Of a stretch of 64,000 nucleotides of DNA, positions 25,943 to 34,927 are shown piece by piece (positions within the stretch are counted from its first letter, which is position 1; each line of letters opens with the position of its first letter). A model generated the notes under the pieces. It ran no database searches and was not told the origin of the DNA. It saw only the letters and a program-made list of their open reading frames with translations. A program made the translations under genes and the position numbers. Source of the DNA: Caballeronia turbans (GTDB taxonomy: Bacteria; Pseudomonadota; Gammaproteobacteria; Burkholderiales; Burkholderiaceae); NCBI GenBank assembly GCA_001544655.2, contig FCOD02000007.1, positions 1 through 64,000 of the forward strand. Direction: 5' to 3'.

Positions 25943-27535
25943 CTAGAACGTCAGGGCGAACTGATCGGCGGCGATGGCGCGCGGCTTCATCGCGCGTTTC
26001 GTCTGCTGTGTGGCGACGACTGCACGCGCCGGCGCATCTTGAACGACGAGATGAAACGCCGGCCGCGCATCGCAGGCGATCCACGTGAGTTGTCCGGTTG
26101 CAAGACGCTTCGCGATCAGGCTGTACACGTCGGCATCGAAAGGGCGCATTTCCACTGCATCGGCGAGCAGCGGGGCGATGTCGGCGCGCGTCGCGCATGT
26201 GCCGACATAACACCATCGATCGATCACGTGCCACGCCTCGCGGCCCGTTTGTTCGTCGCGCTCGGCGACGGCGATCGGCCCTTCATGCGGCCATTTCACG
26301 AGGCGTGCGTGCTCGATTGCGGCGAGCGCGCGCGCCGCGTGATCCGCAAGTGCTTCGATTCCCGCACACGATCCGAGGCAGCGTTTCACCTGATAGCCGA
26401 AGCAGCCGCGACCGCGCGACAGCGGCGCTTTTTCGAGTCCGAGCGTCGCGTGACAGAGCGTGTGCTCGTCGGCGATATGGCGCATGAATGCAAGTGCCTT
26501 CGCCCGCGATGCGAACACGCCGAAGAGATGGTCCTCGCGCGACAGATCGCGCCGGTTCGCCTTCAGGAGCGTCGGCGCGCTCGCGCCCGGCAGCCATTGC
26601 CACGCGCACGTGCCCGAGGCGCCCTTGAGCAAGCGGTTGTGCGTCGGCTTCAATGCCTTCACGAGCTTCGCTTCGAGCAGCAGCGCGCCGAGCTCTCCGA
26701 CCGTCTCCCGGCATTCGATGCGCCTGATGGCCTGTGAAATCGACAAGTCTTTCTGAAGCCTGTGATCGCCCGAAAAATGGGCTGCGACGCGCTGTTTCAG
26801 GTTGATGCTCTTGCCGACATAGAGCGGGACGTCGTCGTCGCCGTGAAAGAGGTAGACGCCGGGCGTCGATGGCAGCGCGTCGAGCGCGCCTTCGGGCAGC
26901 GCGGCGGGCAAGCTCGCGCGACGGACCAGCGTCTTGATGGCGGCATCGACGAGATCCTGCGGATAGAGCGCGTGAATCTTCTGCCAGAACTGCCACAGGA
27001 GATCGGCATCGGCGAGCGCGCGATGGCGTCCTTCCGGCGCGAGATTCAACCGCGCGATGAGCGCATCGAGACCATGCCGCTCGACCGATGGAAACAGCGC
27101 GCGCGACAGTCTCACCGTGCACAGCGTATCCGCGCGAAACGCGATGCCCGCGCGCCGGAATTCGTTCTTGAGAAAGCCGTAGTCGAAGCGCGCGTTGTGC
27201 GCGACGAAGAGCTTGCCGTGAAGGCGCTCGGCGAGCGCGGGCGCGAGCGATTCGAAGCTCGGCTGGCCGCGCAGCATTGAATCCTCGATGCCGGTCAGGC
27301 GCGAGATGAACGGCGGCACCGGCACGCCCGGATCGACCAGCACGCTCCAGCGCTCGATGCCGGCCGTGCTCGCTTCGACAACGCCGATTTCGGTGATGCG
27401 ATCCTCGTTTGCGTTCGAGCCCGTGGTTTCCAGATCGACGAACACGATCGGGCGCGCGAGTCGCGCGAGCAGGGCGTCGGCGAGGGAATCGGGTTCGTCT
27501 TCGAGCGCGTCGGACATGGATGAAACGTTGAGCAT
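25943..27535 (-). CDS. DnaQ-like 3'-5' exonuclease fused to GIY-YIG (UvrC/Cho-like) nuclease
   Basis: A 530-residue fusion. The N-terminal domain is a DEDDh exonuclease of the DNA polymerase III epsilon type: FVDLETTGSNANEDRITEIG carries the first Asp-Glu, AHNARFDYGFLKNEF the second Asp, and HRALADADLLWQF the His and last Asp. The second domain is a GIY-YIG nuclease (PSTPGVYLFHGDDDVPLYVG and KSINLKQRVAAHF) as in UvrC and Cho. The C terminus has two Cys-containing segments (GCFGYQVKRCLGSCAG). Family members probably act in nucleotide excision repair or processing of damaged ends. Start is ATG 27535 or 27517. Confidence 0.85.
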   Translation of the reverse strand: MLNVSSMSDALEDEPDSLADALLARLARPIVFVDLETTGSNANEDRITEIGVVEASTAGIERWSVLVDPGVPVPPFISRLTGIEDSMLRGQPSFESLAPALAERLHGKLFVAHNARFDYGFLKNEFRRAGIAFRADTLCTVRLSRALFPSVERHGLDALIARLNLAPEGRHRALADADLLWQFWQKIHALYPQDLVDAAIKTLVRRASLPAALPEGALDALPSTPGVYLFHGDDDVPLYVGKSINLKQRVAAHFSGDHRLQKDLSISQAIRRIECRETVGELGALLLEAKLVKALKPTHNRLLKGASGTCAWQWLPGASAPTLLKANRRDLSREDHLFGVFASRAKALAFMRHIADEHTLCHATLGLEKAPLSRGRGCFGYQVKRCLGSCAGIEALADHAARALAAIEHARLVKWPHEGPIAVAERDEQTGREAWHVIDRWCYVGTCATRADIAPLLADAVEMRPFDADVYSLIAKRLATGQLTWIACDARPAFHLVVQDAPARAVVATQQTKRAMKPRAIAADQFALTF

Positions 27536-27654
27536 GAGTCGGGAGTCTAGCGCAAACGAGTCCGCAGCATCGCGGCGCGCGAAAAAAGCTGCACGCGCCC
27601 GGTGCTTTCGTTCGATACTTCGAAAAAGCCGCTGAAAAAACCGCGAAGGACGCA

Positions 27655-29064
27655 ATGATGCAGATCTACGATGAAATGCGTCAGGACGACTCCGTGCGCC
27701 GTCACTACGCACGGTTTTCGCGCTGGCTCGCGATGCAGAGCCCTGAGACGATCGCGCGCAAGCGCGCGGAGGCGGACGTGCTGTTCCGGCGCGTCGGCAT
27801 CACGTTCGCGGTGAACGGCGATCTGTCCGGCACCGAGCGGCTCATTCCCTTCGACATGATTCCGCGCATTATTCCCGGCGACGAATGGCGCGTGCTCGAA
27901 GCCGGCTTGCGGCAGCGCGTGCAGGCGCTCAATTTCTTTCTGCACGACATCTATCACAACGGCGATATCGTGCTCGCCGGGCGCATTCCCGCAGAGCAGG
28001 TCTATACGAACGCGCAATACCGGCCGGAGATGCAGGGCGTGGACGTGCCGCTCGACGTCTACGCGCATATCGCGGGCGTCGATGTCGTGCGCGCCGGCGC
28101 GGCGGGCGAGTTCTACGTGCTCGAAGACAATCTGCGCGTGCCCTCGGGTGTGTCGTACATGCTCGAAAACCGCAAGATGATGATGCGGCTCTTTCCCGAG
28201 CTCTTCGTGCAGAATCGCGTCGCGCCGGTCGCGCATTACCCCGACTTGCTGCTCGAGACGCTGCGTTCTATCGCGCCCGAAGGCGTCGACGATCCAACCG
28301 TCGTCGTGCTGACGCCCGGCATGTACAACTCGGCCTATTTCGAGCACACGTTCCTCGCGCAGCAAATGGGCGTGGAACTGGTCGAAGGCAAGGATCTCTT
28401 CGTTGACGACAACTACGTCTTCATGCGCACGACGCACGGGCCGCGCCGCGTCGACGTGATCTATCGCCGCGTGGACGACGACTTTCTCGATCCGCTCGCC
28501 TTCCGCGCGGATTCGGCGCTCGGGATTCCGGGCTTGCTGACGTCGTATCGCGCGGGCCGCGTGACGCTCGCGAACGCGATGGGCACCGGCATCGCCGACG
28601 ACAAATCGATCTATCCGTTCGTGCCCGACATGATCGAGTTCTATCTCGGCGAGAAACCGATTCTCAACAACGTGCCGACGTATCAATGCCGCAAGGCGGA
28701 CGATCTCGCCTATACGCTCGCGCATCTGCCGGAGCTCGTCGTCAAGGAAGTGCACGGCGCGGGCGGCTACGGCATGCTCGTCGGGCCGGCATCGACGAAC
28801 GATGAGATCGAAGCGTTCCGCGCGCTGCTTCTCGCGCGCCCCGAAGGCTATATCGCCCAGCCGACGCTCGCGCTCTCCGCATGTCCGACGTTCGTGGACG
28901 CGGGCATTGCGCCGCGTCATATCGACTTGCGGCCGTTCGTGCTTTCCGGCCGCGAGGTGTCGATGTGCGCAGGCGGCCTCACGCGCGTCGCGCTGCGGGA
29001 AGGCTCGCTCGTCGTCAATTCGTCGCAAGGCGGCGGGACGAAGGACACGTGGATGGTCGATTGA
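27655..29064 (+). CDS. circularly permuted type 2 ATP-grasp protein
   Basis: A 469-residue protein of the circularly permuted ATP-grasp group (DUF404/DUF407). Recognisable parts are GITFAVNGDLSGTERLIPFD, FYVLEDNLRVPSGVSYMLEN and, at the end, VVNSSQGGGTKDTW. ATP-grasp enzymes join a carboxylate to an amine through an acyl phosphate. It opens the conserved four-gene cluster ATP-grasp, alpha-E, transglutaminase-like, Anbu protease, spaced by 22, 3 and 69 bases. The cluster has been predicted to make and remove a peptide tag or small peptide; the substrate is unknown. A second ATG at 27658 is equally possible. Confidence 0.9.
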   Translation: MMQIYDEMRQDDSVRRHYARFSRWLAMQSPETIARKRAEADVLFRRVGITFAVNGDLSGTERLIPFDMIPRIIPGDEWRVLEAGLRQRVQALNFFLHDIYHNGDIVLAGRIPAEQVYTNAQYRPEMQGVDVPLDVYAHIAGVDVVRAGAAGEFYVLEDNLRVPSGVSYMLENRKMMMRLFPELFVQNRVAPVAHYPDLLLETLRSIAPEGVDDPTVVVLTPGMYNSAYFEHTFLAQQMGVELVEGKDLFVDDNYVFMRTTHGPRRVDVIYRRVDDDFLDPLAFRADSALGIPGLLTSYRAGRVTLANAMGTGIADDKSIYPFVPDMIEFYLGEKPILNNVPTYQCRKADDLAYTLAHLPELVVKEVHGAGGYGMLVGPASTNDEIEAFRALLLARPEGYIAQPTLALSACPTFVDAGIAPRHIDLRPFVLSGREVSMCAGGLTRVALREGSLVVNSSQGGGTKDTWMVD

Positions 29065-29086
29065 CTAACTCACTGCACATCACCAC

Positions 29087-30040
29087 ATGCTGAGCCGCAC
29101 TGCCGATCACCTGTTCTGGATGGCGCGCTACATGGAACGCGCGGAGAACACCGCGCGCATGCTCGACATCGACATGGAAGGCGCGCTCCTGCCGCAAACG
29201 CCCGAGCAGGCGGCGCGCGGGCAACGCTCGGTGCTGAAGATTTCCGAGCTGGAGGAGATGTTCGACGAGCGTCATCCGGGATCGCGCTCGCGCGAGGACA
29301 TGCTGCATTTCATGGTCGCCGATGCGCGCAATCCGTCGAGCATCCTGTCCTGCCTGCAGGCGACGCGCGAGAACGCGCGCGCGGTGCGTGGCACGCTCAC
29401 GACGGAAGGCTGGGAAACGATCAACTTCACCTGGCTCGAATTCAATCAGCGGCTCGCGAACATGGAGCTCGAAACGGGCCCGGATGCCCTGTTCGAATGG
29501 GTCAAGTACCGCTCCAATCTGTGCCGCGGCGTGATGCAGGGCACCGCGCTGCGCGACGACGCGTTCTTCTTCATGCAGCTCGGCACCTATCTCGAGCGCG
29601 CGGACAACACCGCGCGGATTCTCGACGTGCGCTTCGCCGATGCGACGCCCAACTCGCGCGAGGCGGCGCGCCAGCTCGAAGACTTCTATTACTGGACGTC
29701 GATTCTCAGTTCCGTGTCGGCGCTCGAGATCTATCGCAAGGTGTATCGCGATGTCGTGACGCCGACGCGCGTCGTCGAACTTCTGATTCTCAACGAGCAG
29801 ATGCCGCGCTCGCTGCTCGCATCGCTCGACGGCGTCTGCGAGACGCTCGCGAAGCTGCGCACGGATGCGTCGAAGGAATGCGAGCGCTTCGCGGGCAAGC
29901 TGCGCGCGGACGTGCTGTACTCCGACATCCGGCTGATTCTGGAGACGGGCGTGCACGCGTGGCTCACGCAGTTTCTGAAGCGCGTCGATGAACTCGGCCT
30001 GCGCGTGATGCACACCTTCCTCATGTTGCCCATTGCGTGA
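29087..30040 (+). CDS. alpha-E domain protein (DUF403)
   Basis: A 317-residue all-helical protein starting MLSRTADHLFWMARYMERAE, the conserved opening of the alpha-E family. ENTARMLDID and the second copy of similar sequence (TYLERADNTARILDVRF) suggest an internal duplication. It is always found with the circularly permuted ATP-grasp gene and is thought to form a complex with it. The next gene begins three bases after its stop. Confidence 0.88.
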   Translation: MLSRTADHLFWMARYMERAENTARMLDIDMEGALLPQTPEQAARGQRSVLKISELEEMFDERHPGSRSREDMLHFMVADARNPSSILSCLQATRENARAVRGTLTTEGWETINFTWLEFNQRLANMELETGPDALFEWVKYRSNLCRGVMQGTALRDDAFFFMQLGTYLERADNTARILDVRFADATPNSREAARQLEDFYYWTSILSSVSALEIYRKVYRDVVTPTRVVELLILNEQMPRSLLASLDGVCETLAKLRTDASKECERFAGKLRADVLYSDIRLILETGVHAWLTQFLKRVDELGLRVMHTFLMLPIA

Positions 30041-30043
30041 ATC

Positions 30044-30841
30044 ATGCTGCTGACCATACGCCACGACATCCGCTACCGCTACGCCACGCCGGTCACGTAT
30101 TCGATCCAGCAGTTTCGTGTGACGCCGGCAAGCGGCGCGTCGCAGCTCGTGCGGCACTGGCGTGTCGCAGCGCCGGGCAAGCTCGATGCGGCGCGCGATG
30201 CGTATGGCAACGCGTTGCACACGCTCGTGCTGACGAAGCCGCACGGTGAGATCCATGTGAGCGTGGCGGGCGAAGTCGTGACGCAAGCGTTGCCCGATGG
30301 CCGCCTGTTCGACGAAGCCGGACCGATTCCGCTCGAGCATTTCACCTGCGCGACGCCGCTGACGATGCCCGATGCCGCGATCCGCGCGCTCGCGCATCGC
30401 GTGCCGTCGCTCGATACGCCGGCGTCGCTCATCGCGCTGGCGGAGCGCATCGGCGAGAGCGTGCAGTATCGCAACGAGCCGGCGTATGCCGCGGGCACGG
30501 CCGCGCAGGCGCTCGCGAGCGGCTTCGGCGATGCCCGCGATTTCGCGCATCTGCTGCTCGCGTGCTGCCGGGCGCGAGGCGTGCCCGCCCGCTGCGTGAG
30601 CGGCTATTTCGACGCGGGCGCGACCGAGGCCGTGGCCGCGCACGCATGGACCGATGTCTGGGCGGAGCACGGCTGGGTCTCGGTGGACGCGACGCAGGCC
30701 GCATTCGCGGGCGAGCGTCATTGCCGTCTCGCGGTGGCCCGGGACTACGAGGCCGCGGCGCCGGTGCGCGGCTCGCGCGTGGGCGGCAAGGAGGAGACGC
30801 TCTCGGTGCACATCGGGATCGATGCGCACCGGGATCAGTGA
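30044..30841 (+). CDS. transglutaminase-like cysteine protease family protein
   Basis: A 265-residue protein. The N-terminal beta domain (IRHDIRYRYATPVTYSIQQFRVTP) and the transglutaminase core are visible, with Cys in LLACCRARGVPARCVSGYF, His in AHAWTDVWAEHGW, and Asp in VSVDATQA. Family members cleave or make isopeptide bonds; in this cluster it may trim or transfer the product of the ATP-grasp protein. It is directly downstream of the alpha-E gene and cotranscribed. Confidence 0.88.
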   Translation: MLLTIRHDIRYRYATPVTYSIQQFRVTPASGASQLVRHWRVAAPGKLDAARDAYGNALHTLVLTKPHGEIHVSVAGEVVTQALPDGRLFDEAGPIPLEHFTCATPLTMPDAAIRALAHRVPSLDTPASLIALAERIGESVQYRNEPAYAAGTAAQALASGFGDARDFAHLLLACCRARGVPARCVSGYFDAGATEAVAAHAWTDVWAEHGWVSVDATQAAFAGERHCRLAVARDYEAAAPVRGSRVGGKEETLSVHIGIDAHRDQ

Positions 30842-30910
30842 ACGGGCGGATGCGACGCGCGGTCGCGCTCAGTACAATGAGGGTTTGCTCGTTTTTCAGG
30901 ATCGATCGAC

Positions 30911-31774
30911 ATGACTTATTGCGTGGGCATGTGCGTGGACGAGGGACTCGTGTTCCTGTCCGACACGCGCACCAACGCCGGCGTGGACCACGTAAGCGCC
31001 GCGCGCAAGATGGTTGTTTTCGAACAGCCGGGAGAGCGCGTGATCGTCCTGCTCGCGGCCGGCAATCTTGCGCTGACACAGGCGGTGACGCATCTGCTCG
31101 CGGAGCCGTCCGATCCCGCCGCGCCTACGCTCTACAGCGTCCCGACGATGGCGGAAGCGGCGCGCATCGTCGGCGATGCGGTGCGGGAGGTGCATCGGCG
31201 CGATGCGCTGTCGCTCGCGGAATTCAGCGTCGACTTCAATTGCAGCTTCATTCTCGGCGGACAGATTTGCGGCCAGCCGCCGCGTCTTTTCATGATTTAT
31301 GCGGCGGGCAATTTCATCGAATCGACGCGCGTGTCGCCGTATTTTCAGATCGGCGAATCGAAGTACGGCAAGCCGATCATCGACCGCGTCATCACGCCCA
31401 CATCGCCGCTCGACGAAGCCGCGAAATGCGCGCTCATTTCGATGGATTCGACATTGCGCTCGAATCTTTCGGTCGGTCTGCCGCTCGACCTGCTGGTCTA
31501 TGAAAAGGACTCGCTGCGCGTCACGCGCTTCGCCACGCTCGACAACAACAGCGCCTACTACCAGATGATCAACAAGACGTGGGGCGAGCGTCTGAGGCAG
31601 CTCTTCGGCGAGATTCCGAACCCTTCCTGGACCGAACTCGACAACGTGCCGCTGCGCCCGCGCGAAACGCGCAGCACGGTGCCGCGGCTCGTCATCGGGG
31701 ACCTGCCTTGCCCGGGCGCGCCCGCGCAGACGCTCGCGGAAGACGTCGAAAAGGGCAACGCGCCGCAACTCTGA
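30911..31774 (+). CDS. Anbu, proteasome-type peptidase
   Basis: A 287-residue member of the Anbu (ancestral beta subunit) branch of Ntn-hydrolases. It begins MTYCVGMCVDEGLVFLSDTR: Thr2 becomes the N-terminal nucleophile after removal of Met. The protein forms a helical, proteasome-like particle in related species. The gene sits 69 bases after the transglutaminase gene; a TACAAT box at 30873 could give it an extra promoter. The physiological substrate is not known. It completes the ATP-grasp/alpha-E/transglutaminase/Anbu set. Confidence 0.92.
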   Translation: MTYCVGMCVDEGLVFLSDTRTNAGVDHVSAARKMVVFEQPGERVIVLLAAGNLALTQAVTHLLAEPSDPAAPTLYSVPTMAEAARIVGDAVREVHRRDALSLAEFSVDFNCSFILGGQICGQPPRLFMIYAAGNFIESTRVSPYFQIGESKYGKPIIDRVITPTSPLDEAAKCALISMDSTLRSNLSVGLPLDLLVYEKDSLRVTRFATLDNNSAYYQMINKTWGERLRQLFGEIPNPSWTELDNVPLRPRETRSTVPRLVIGDLPCPGAPAQTLAEDVEKGNAPQL

Positions 31775-31793
31775 CGTCACATTCGCGAGCACA

Positions 31794-31827
31794 TAAAAAA
31801 ACAGCCATCGGAAAACCGATGGCTGTT
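31794..31827 (-). terminator. rho-independent terminator of the porin gene
   Basis: A 12-base stem around AACAGCCATCGG / CCGATGGCTGTT with an AAAA loop. On the minus strand it is followed by a run of seven Ts (complement of 31794-31800), so it mainly ends porin transcription; it may also limit read-through from the anbu gene. Confidence 0.85.
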
Positions 31828-31883
31828 CGAGGGTACTGCGATCCTCCGACGCGGCACTTGCGTGCCGCGCCAGTCGGTTGTTC

Positions 31884-33038
31884 TTAGAACTTGTGGCGCA
31901 GACCGATGAGCACCAGTTCCTGGTGGTTGCGGCCGCTGGCAAAACCGAAGTCGCTGATCGAAGCTTGCGCGTCTTGCGTCGTGCCGTCAGCGTTGCGCTG
32001 CGTGCCGCTCGCGTGCTGATAGGCGCCGACAGCGTACACGTCGGTGCGCTTCGACAGCGAGTAGTCGGCACCCAGGCTGACCTGGTGGTAGTTCGCCGAG
32101 GTGTCGCCGCTGGCGTGCGTGTACGTGTAGCCCAGGCCGAGCAGCGTAGCCGGCGTCAGCTGGAAGTTCACGTAGCCGTTGGCCACGTTGAACTTCTCTT
32201 GTTCCGTGAACGCCGAGTTGCCGTCGTTCTTGTACTGCGCGAAGCTGTACGAAGCACCGACCGTGAACGCACCGAACACGTACTGGCCAGCACCGCGCGC
32301 GATTCCGACCGCGTGGGCCGTATCGTAGCCGGCGTTGATCACCGTGTTGAACAGCGAATCCGACGACGGGCTGTTCCAGCCGGTCGCGCGGTTTGCGCTC
32401 GGGTTGTTCACGTACAGGTAGCTGGCCGCGATCGAGAACGGACCGTTGCCGTACGTCGCTGCGCCGCCCCAGGTCTGGCCCTGGCCGGTCGTGCCAGCCA
32501 GATTGCTGAAGCCGTAGATGCCTTCGAACTGGAAGCCACCGAACACCGGCGACACGTACTTGACGGCGTTGCTCACGCGCAGGCTGTTGTCGTAGTTGTC
32601 GACGTCGCCCGGCGTAGCGAACGCTGCGCCCCAGTAGTTGTCGCCCGTGAGGCCCTGAACCATGTCGACGGACGGATCATACTGACGACCCAACGTGACC
32701 GTACCCCACTGGTTGCCGCTCAAACCGACGAACGCTTGACGGCCGAACAGGCGACCGCCCTGGTTCGACTGGCCCGTGCCCGGATCGAAGCCGCTTTCCA
32801 ACTGGAAGATCGCCTTCAGGCCGCCGCCGAGGTCTTCCTGACCCTTCAAGCCCCAACGCGGGCCGGACAGCGTGCCGTTGACCATGCCGAAGAGATGGTC
32901 GCCATCAGTGTTGGCATGGCTCACATACGCGAGACCGGTATCGATCACGCCATAGAGGGTGACGCTGCTTTGTGCTTGTGCCGCGCCTGCTGCGCCGAGA
33001 AGCGCCAGCGAGAGGGACGTCAGTGCGATTCGTTTCAT
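31884..33038 (-). CDS. Gram-negative trimeric porin
   Basis: A 384-residue outer-membrane porin with a 22-residue signal peptide (MKRIALTSLSLALLGAAGAA, cleavage after AQA) and mature start QSSVTLYGVIDTGLAYVSHA. Conserved porin pieces include SRWGLKG-like GPRWGLKGQEDLGGGLKA, GNQWGTVTLGRQYDPSVD, and a C-terminal aromatic ending GLRHKF needed for outer-membrane assembly. It forms a 16-stranded barrel for passive uptake of small hydrophilic molecules. A GGAGAA site precedes ATG 33038, and a terminator follows the stop. Confidence 0.92.
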   Translation of the reverse strand: MKRIALTSLSLALLGAAGAAQAQSSVTLYGVIDTGLAYVSHANTDGDHLFGMVNGTLSGPRWGLKGQEDLGGGLKAIFQLESGFDPGTGQSNQGGRLFGRQAFVGLSGNQWGTVTLGRQYDPSVDMVQGLTGDNYWGAAFATPGDVDNYDNSLRVSNAVKYVSPVFGGFQFEGIYGFSNLAGTTGQGQTWGGAATYGNGPFSIAASYLYVNNPSANRATGWNSPSSDSLFNTVINAGYDTAHAVGIARGAGQYVFGAFTVGASYSFAQYKNDGNSAFTEQEKFNVANGYVNFQLTPATLLGLGYTYTHASGDTSANYHQVSLGADYSLSKRTDVYAVGAYQHASGTQRNADGTTQDAQASISDFGFASGRNHQELVLIGLRHKF

Positions 33039-33359
33039 CGAATTCTCCACGCGAATGATTAATCGTTGTTGCCGGCGCAGAGAATAACGCAACGTTTCGT
33101 AACTTAAGAAACGAAAAAATATTGACTGTCTCGAAAAACACACAGTCTGGTCGGATGCCCGCCTGTAAAGGGTCTGCGGGGATCTCAAAGCGAATTTCGG
33201 GAGACAGGCGGGCCTCGGAAAAGTTCCGCGCCGAATCGCACGTTCGAATCTGTGATTTTTAGCGTCGATATTCGATTACGCGCGTTTCAAATAACAAAGC
33301 GCTTTTTCGACACGCGATTTTTCGGATTCGATGGACAGCGGTGCTGCGCCGTCAGAGGA
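33039..33359. other. 321-base intergenic region upstream of the porin gene
   Basis: No gene is visible. The first 100 bases upstream of the porin are AT-rich compared with the surroundings and should contain its promoter and regulatory sites; I could not assign a clear -35/-10 pair. The far end borders the stop of the BrkB gene, which is on the same strand. Confidence 0.5.
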
Positions 33360-34703
33360 TCAGTTTCGAACGTCTGCGTCGTCCGCCGGCGCAGCGTCGC
33401 GCCGCGACAACAGCGCGAGCGCCATGCCCGCGCCGGCTGCAACGAGCACCGCGCGCCACGGATGCCGCCGCACCGCCGCGTTGGCATGCGACGCCTTGCG
33501 GCCCGCCCCGACCATCGCGTGTGCGGTGACGCGCGTGGCGGTCGATTCCGCCCGCGCGAGCTTGCGCGACAACTCCAGCGCCCGCGTCACGGCGGATACC
33601 TTCTTGCGCGCCTGTCCCGTCAGTTGCTGCGCGTGCTGGGCGCGCGCACCGATCGCGCGACGCGCGCCTGCTGTGACCGGCGCGTCCGCGCGAGCGCTCG
33701 CTGGCGTAACCGGCGCAACCGTCGACGCGCTGGCGGTCACCGGCCCCGCGGTGCGCGTCGAGGCGGCGAGCATCGAGCCGATCTTCGCGCGGCTTCCGGG
33801 CGGCACGCGGCCGTTGTTCTGTTGTCCCCACGCGCCGCGCGGATCGTGCAGACGCGCGCGCGCCGCCGAAAACTCCGCGCCGAGCAAGAGCACGGCGGCG
33901 GAGAAGTACAGCCACATCAGGAGCACCGCGAGCGATCCGGCCGCGCCGAACGCGCTCGCCGTACCCGCGTGCGTGAGATACAGCGCGAAGAGTTTCTTGC
34001 CCGCCGAAAACAGCAGCGCGGCGACGAGCCCGCCCACGAGCGCATCACGCCACTCCACCGGCGCGTCGGGCAAAAACTTCAGCAACGCGCCGAACGCGAC
34101 CGTGAGAATCGCGAGGCCGACGGCGAGCTGCACGACATCGCCGATGATCACGAACGGCGAATTCGCCCACAGCCACATGCCGACGGCCTGAATCGCGGTG
34201 TCGAGCACGAGCGAGACGATCAGCAGGAACGCGACGCCGAGCACGAGCCCGAACGATACGAGCCGCACGCGCACCATCGCAATGACGCTGGAGCGCTGCT
34301 CGCCGCTCATCGGCCAGACGATGTTGAGCGCCGTATTAAGCGATGAAAACGTCGCCGACGCGCCGACCGCCAGCAGCACGAACGAAATGATCGCGGCGAT
34401 GCCCGTTCCGCCGCTGCGATGCGCATTCTCGACGATGCTCTGCACGCCGGCGGCCGCCTGATCGCCGAGGAGTCCGTTCACCTGATGAAAGAGCTGCCCG
34501 CGCGCGGCTTCGGGCCCGAACACCCAGCCGGCGACGGCGATGACCATGACGAGCGTCGGCGCGAGCGAGAACGCCGAGTAGAAAGCGATGCTCGCGGCCA
34601 TCGCGGCGCAGCGGTTTTCCGAGAACTGCTTGAGCGCGCCGAGGACCCAGGAAGCGTCTTTTTTCACGGCCGCTTCGATCTTCTGCGTGGAGACGGAACT
34701 CAT
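33360..34703 (-). CDS. YihY/BrkB-family membrane protein with DUF883-like C-terminal tail
   Basis: A 447-residue protein. Residues 1-290 are a YihY/BrkB domain (once called ribonuclease BN) with about six membrane helices and the conserved RCAAMAASIAFYSAFSLAPTL opening segment. The remaining 150 residues are rich in Ala, Arg and Thr, and the last part reads RRHPWRAVLVAAGAGMALALL SRR, which resembles the membrane tail of ElaB/YgaM (DUF883) ribosome-associated proteins. The BrkB domain function is uncertain (transport or lipid trafficking has been suggested). ATG 34703 was chosen for its GAGAGG site and because it starts the domain cleanly. Confidence 0.82.
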   Translation of the reverse strand: MSSVSTQKIEAAVKKDASWVLGALKQFSENRCAAMAASIAFYSAFSLAPTLVMVIAVAGWVFGPEAARGQLFHQVNGLLGDQAAAGVQSIVENAHRSGGTGIAAIISFVLLAVGASATFSSLNTALNIVWPMSGEQRSSVIAMVRVRLVSFGLVLGVAFLLIVSLVLDTAIQAVGMWLWANSPFVIIGDVVQLAVGLAILTVAFGALLKFLPDAPVEWRDALVGGLVAALLFSAGKKLFALYLTHAGTASAFGAAGSLAVLLMWLYFSAAVLLLGAEFSAARARLHDPRGAWGQQNNGRVPPGSRAKIGSMLAASTRTAGPVTASASTVAPVTPASARADAPVTAGARRAIGARAQHAQQLTGQARKKVSAVTRALELSRKLARAESTATRVTAHAMVGAGRKASHANAAVRRHPWRAVLVAAGAGMALALLSRRDAAPADDADVRN

Positions 34704-34927
34704 GACGACCTCTCGAATCGGTGATGGAGCGCGGATGCCCGGCGATGTCCATCCCGTCGAGCACGTTCCATTCCAGCGCATGCCGACGCAGGCGCGTGAC
34801 TTGCTGAAGGAGCGCGGTTTGCGCGGCAAATGGGCGCATTGGTGCAAACACCGTGTCAACCTGTCTGCGCGATGTAATCGTGCACCATATACTTGTGAAA
34901 CCACTTTACGACGCGCCGAGGGCAATC

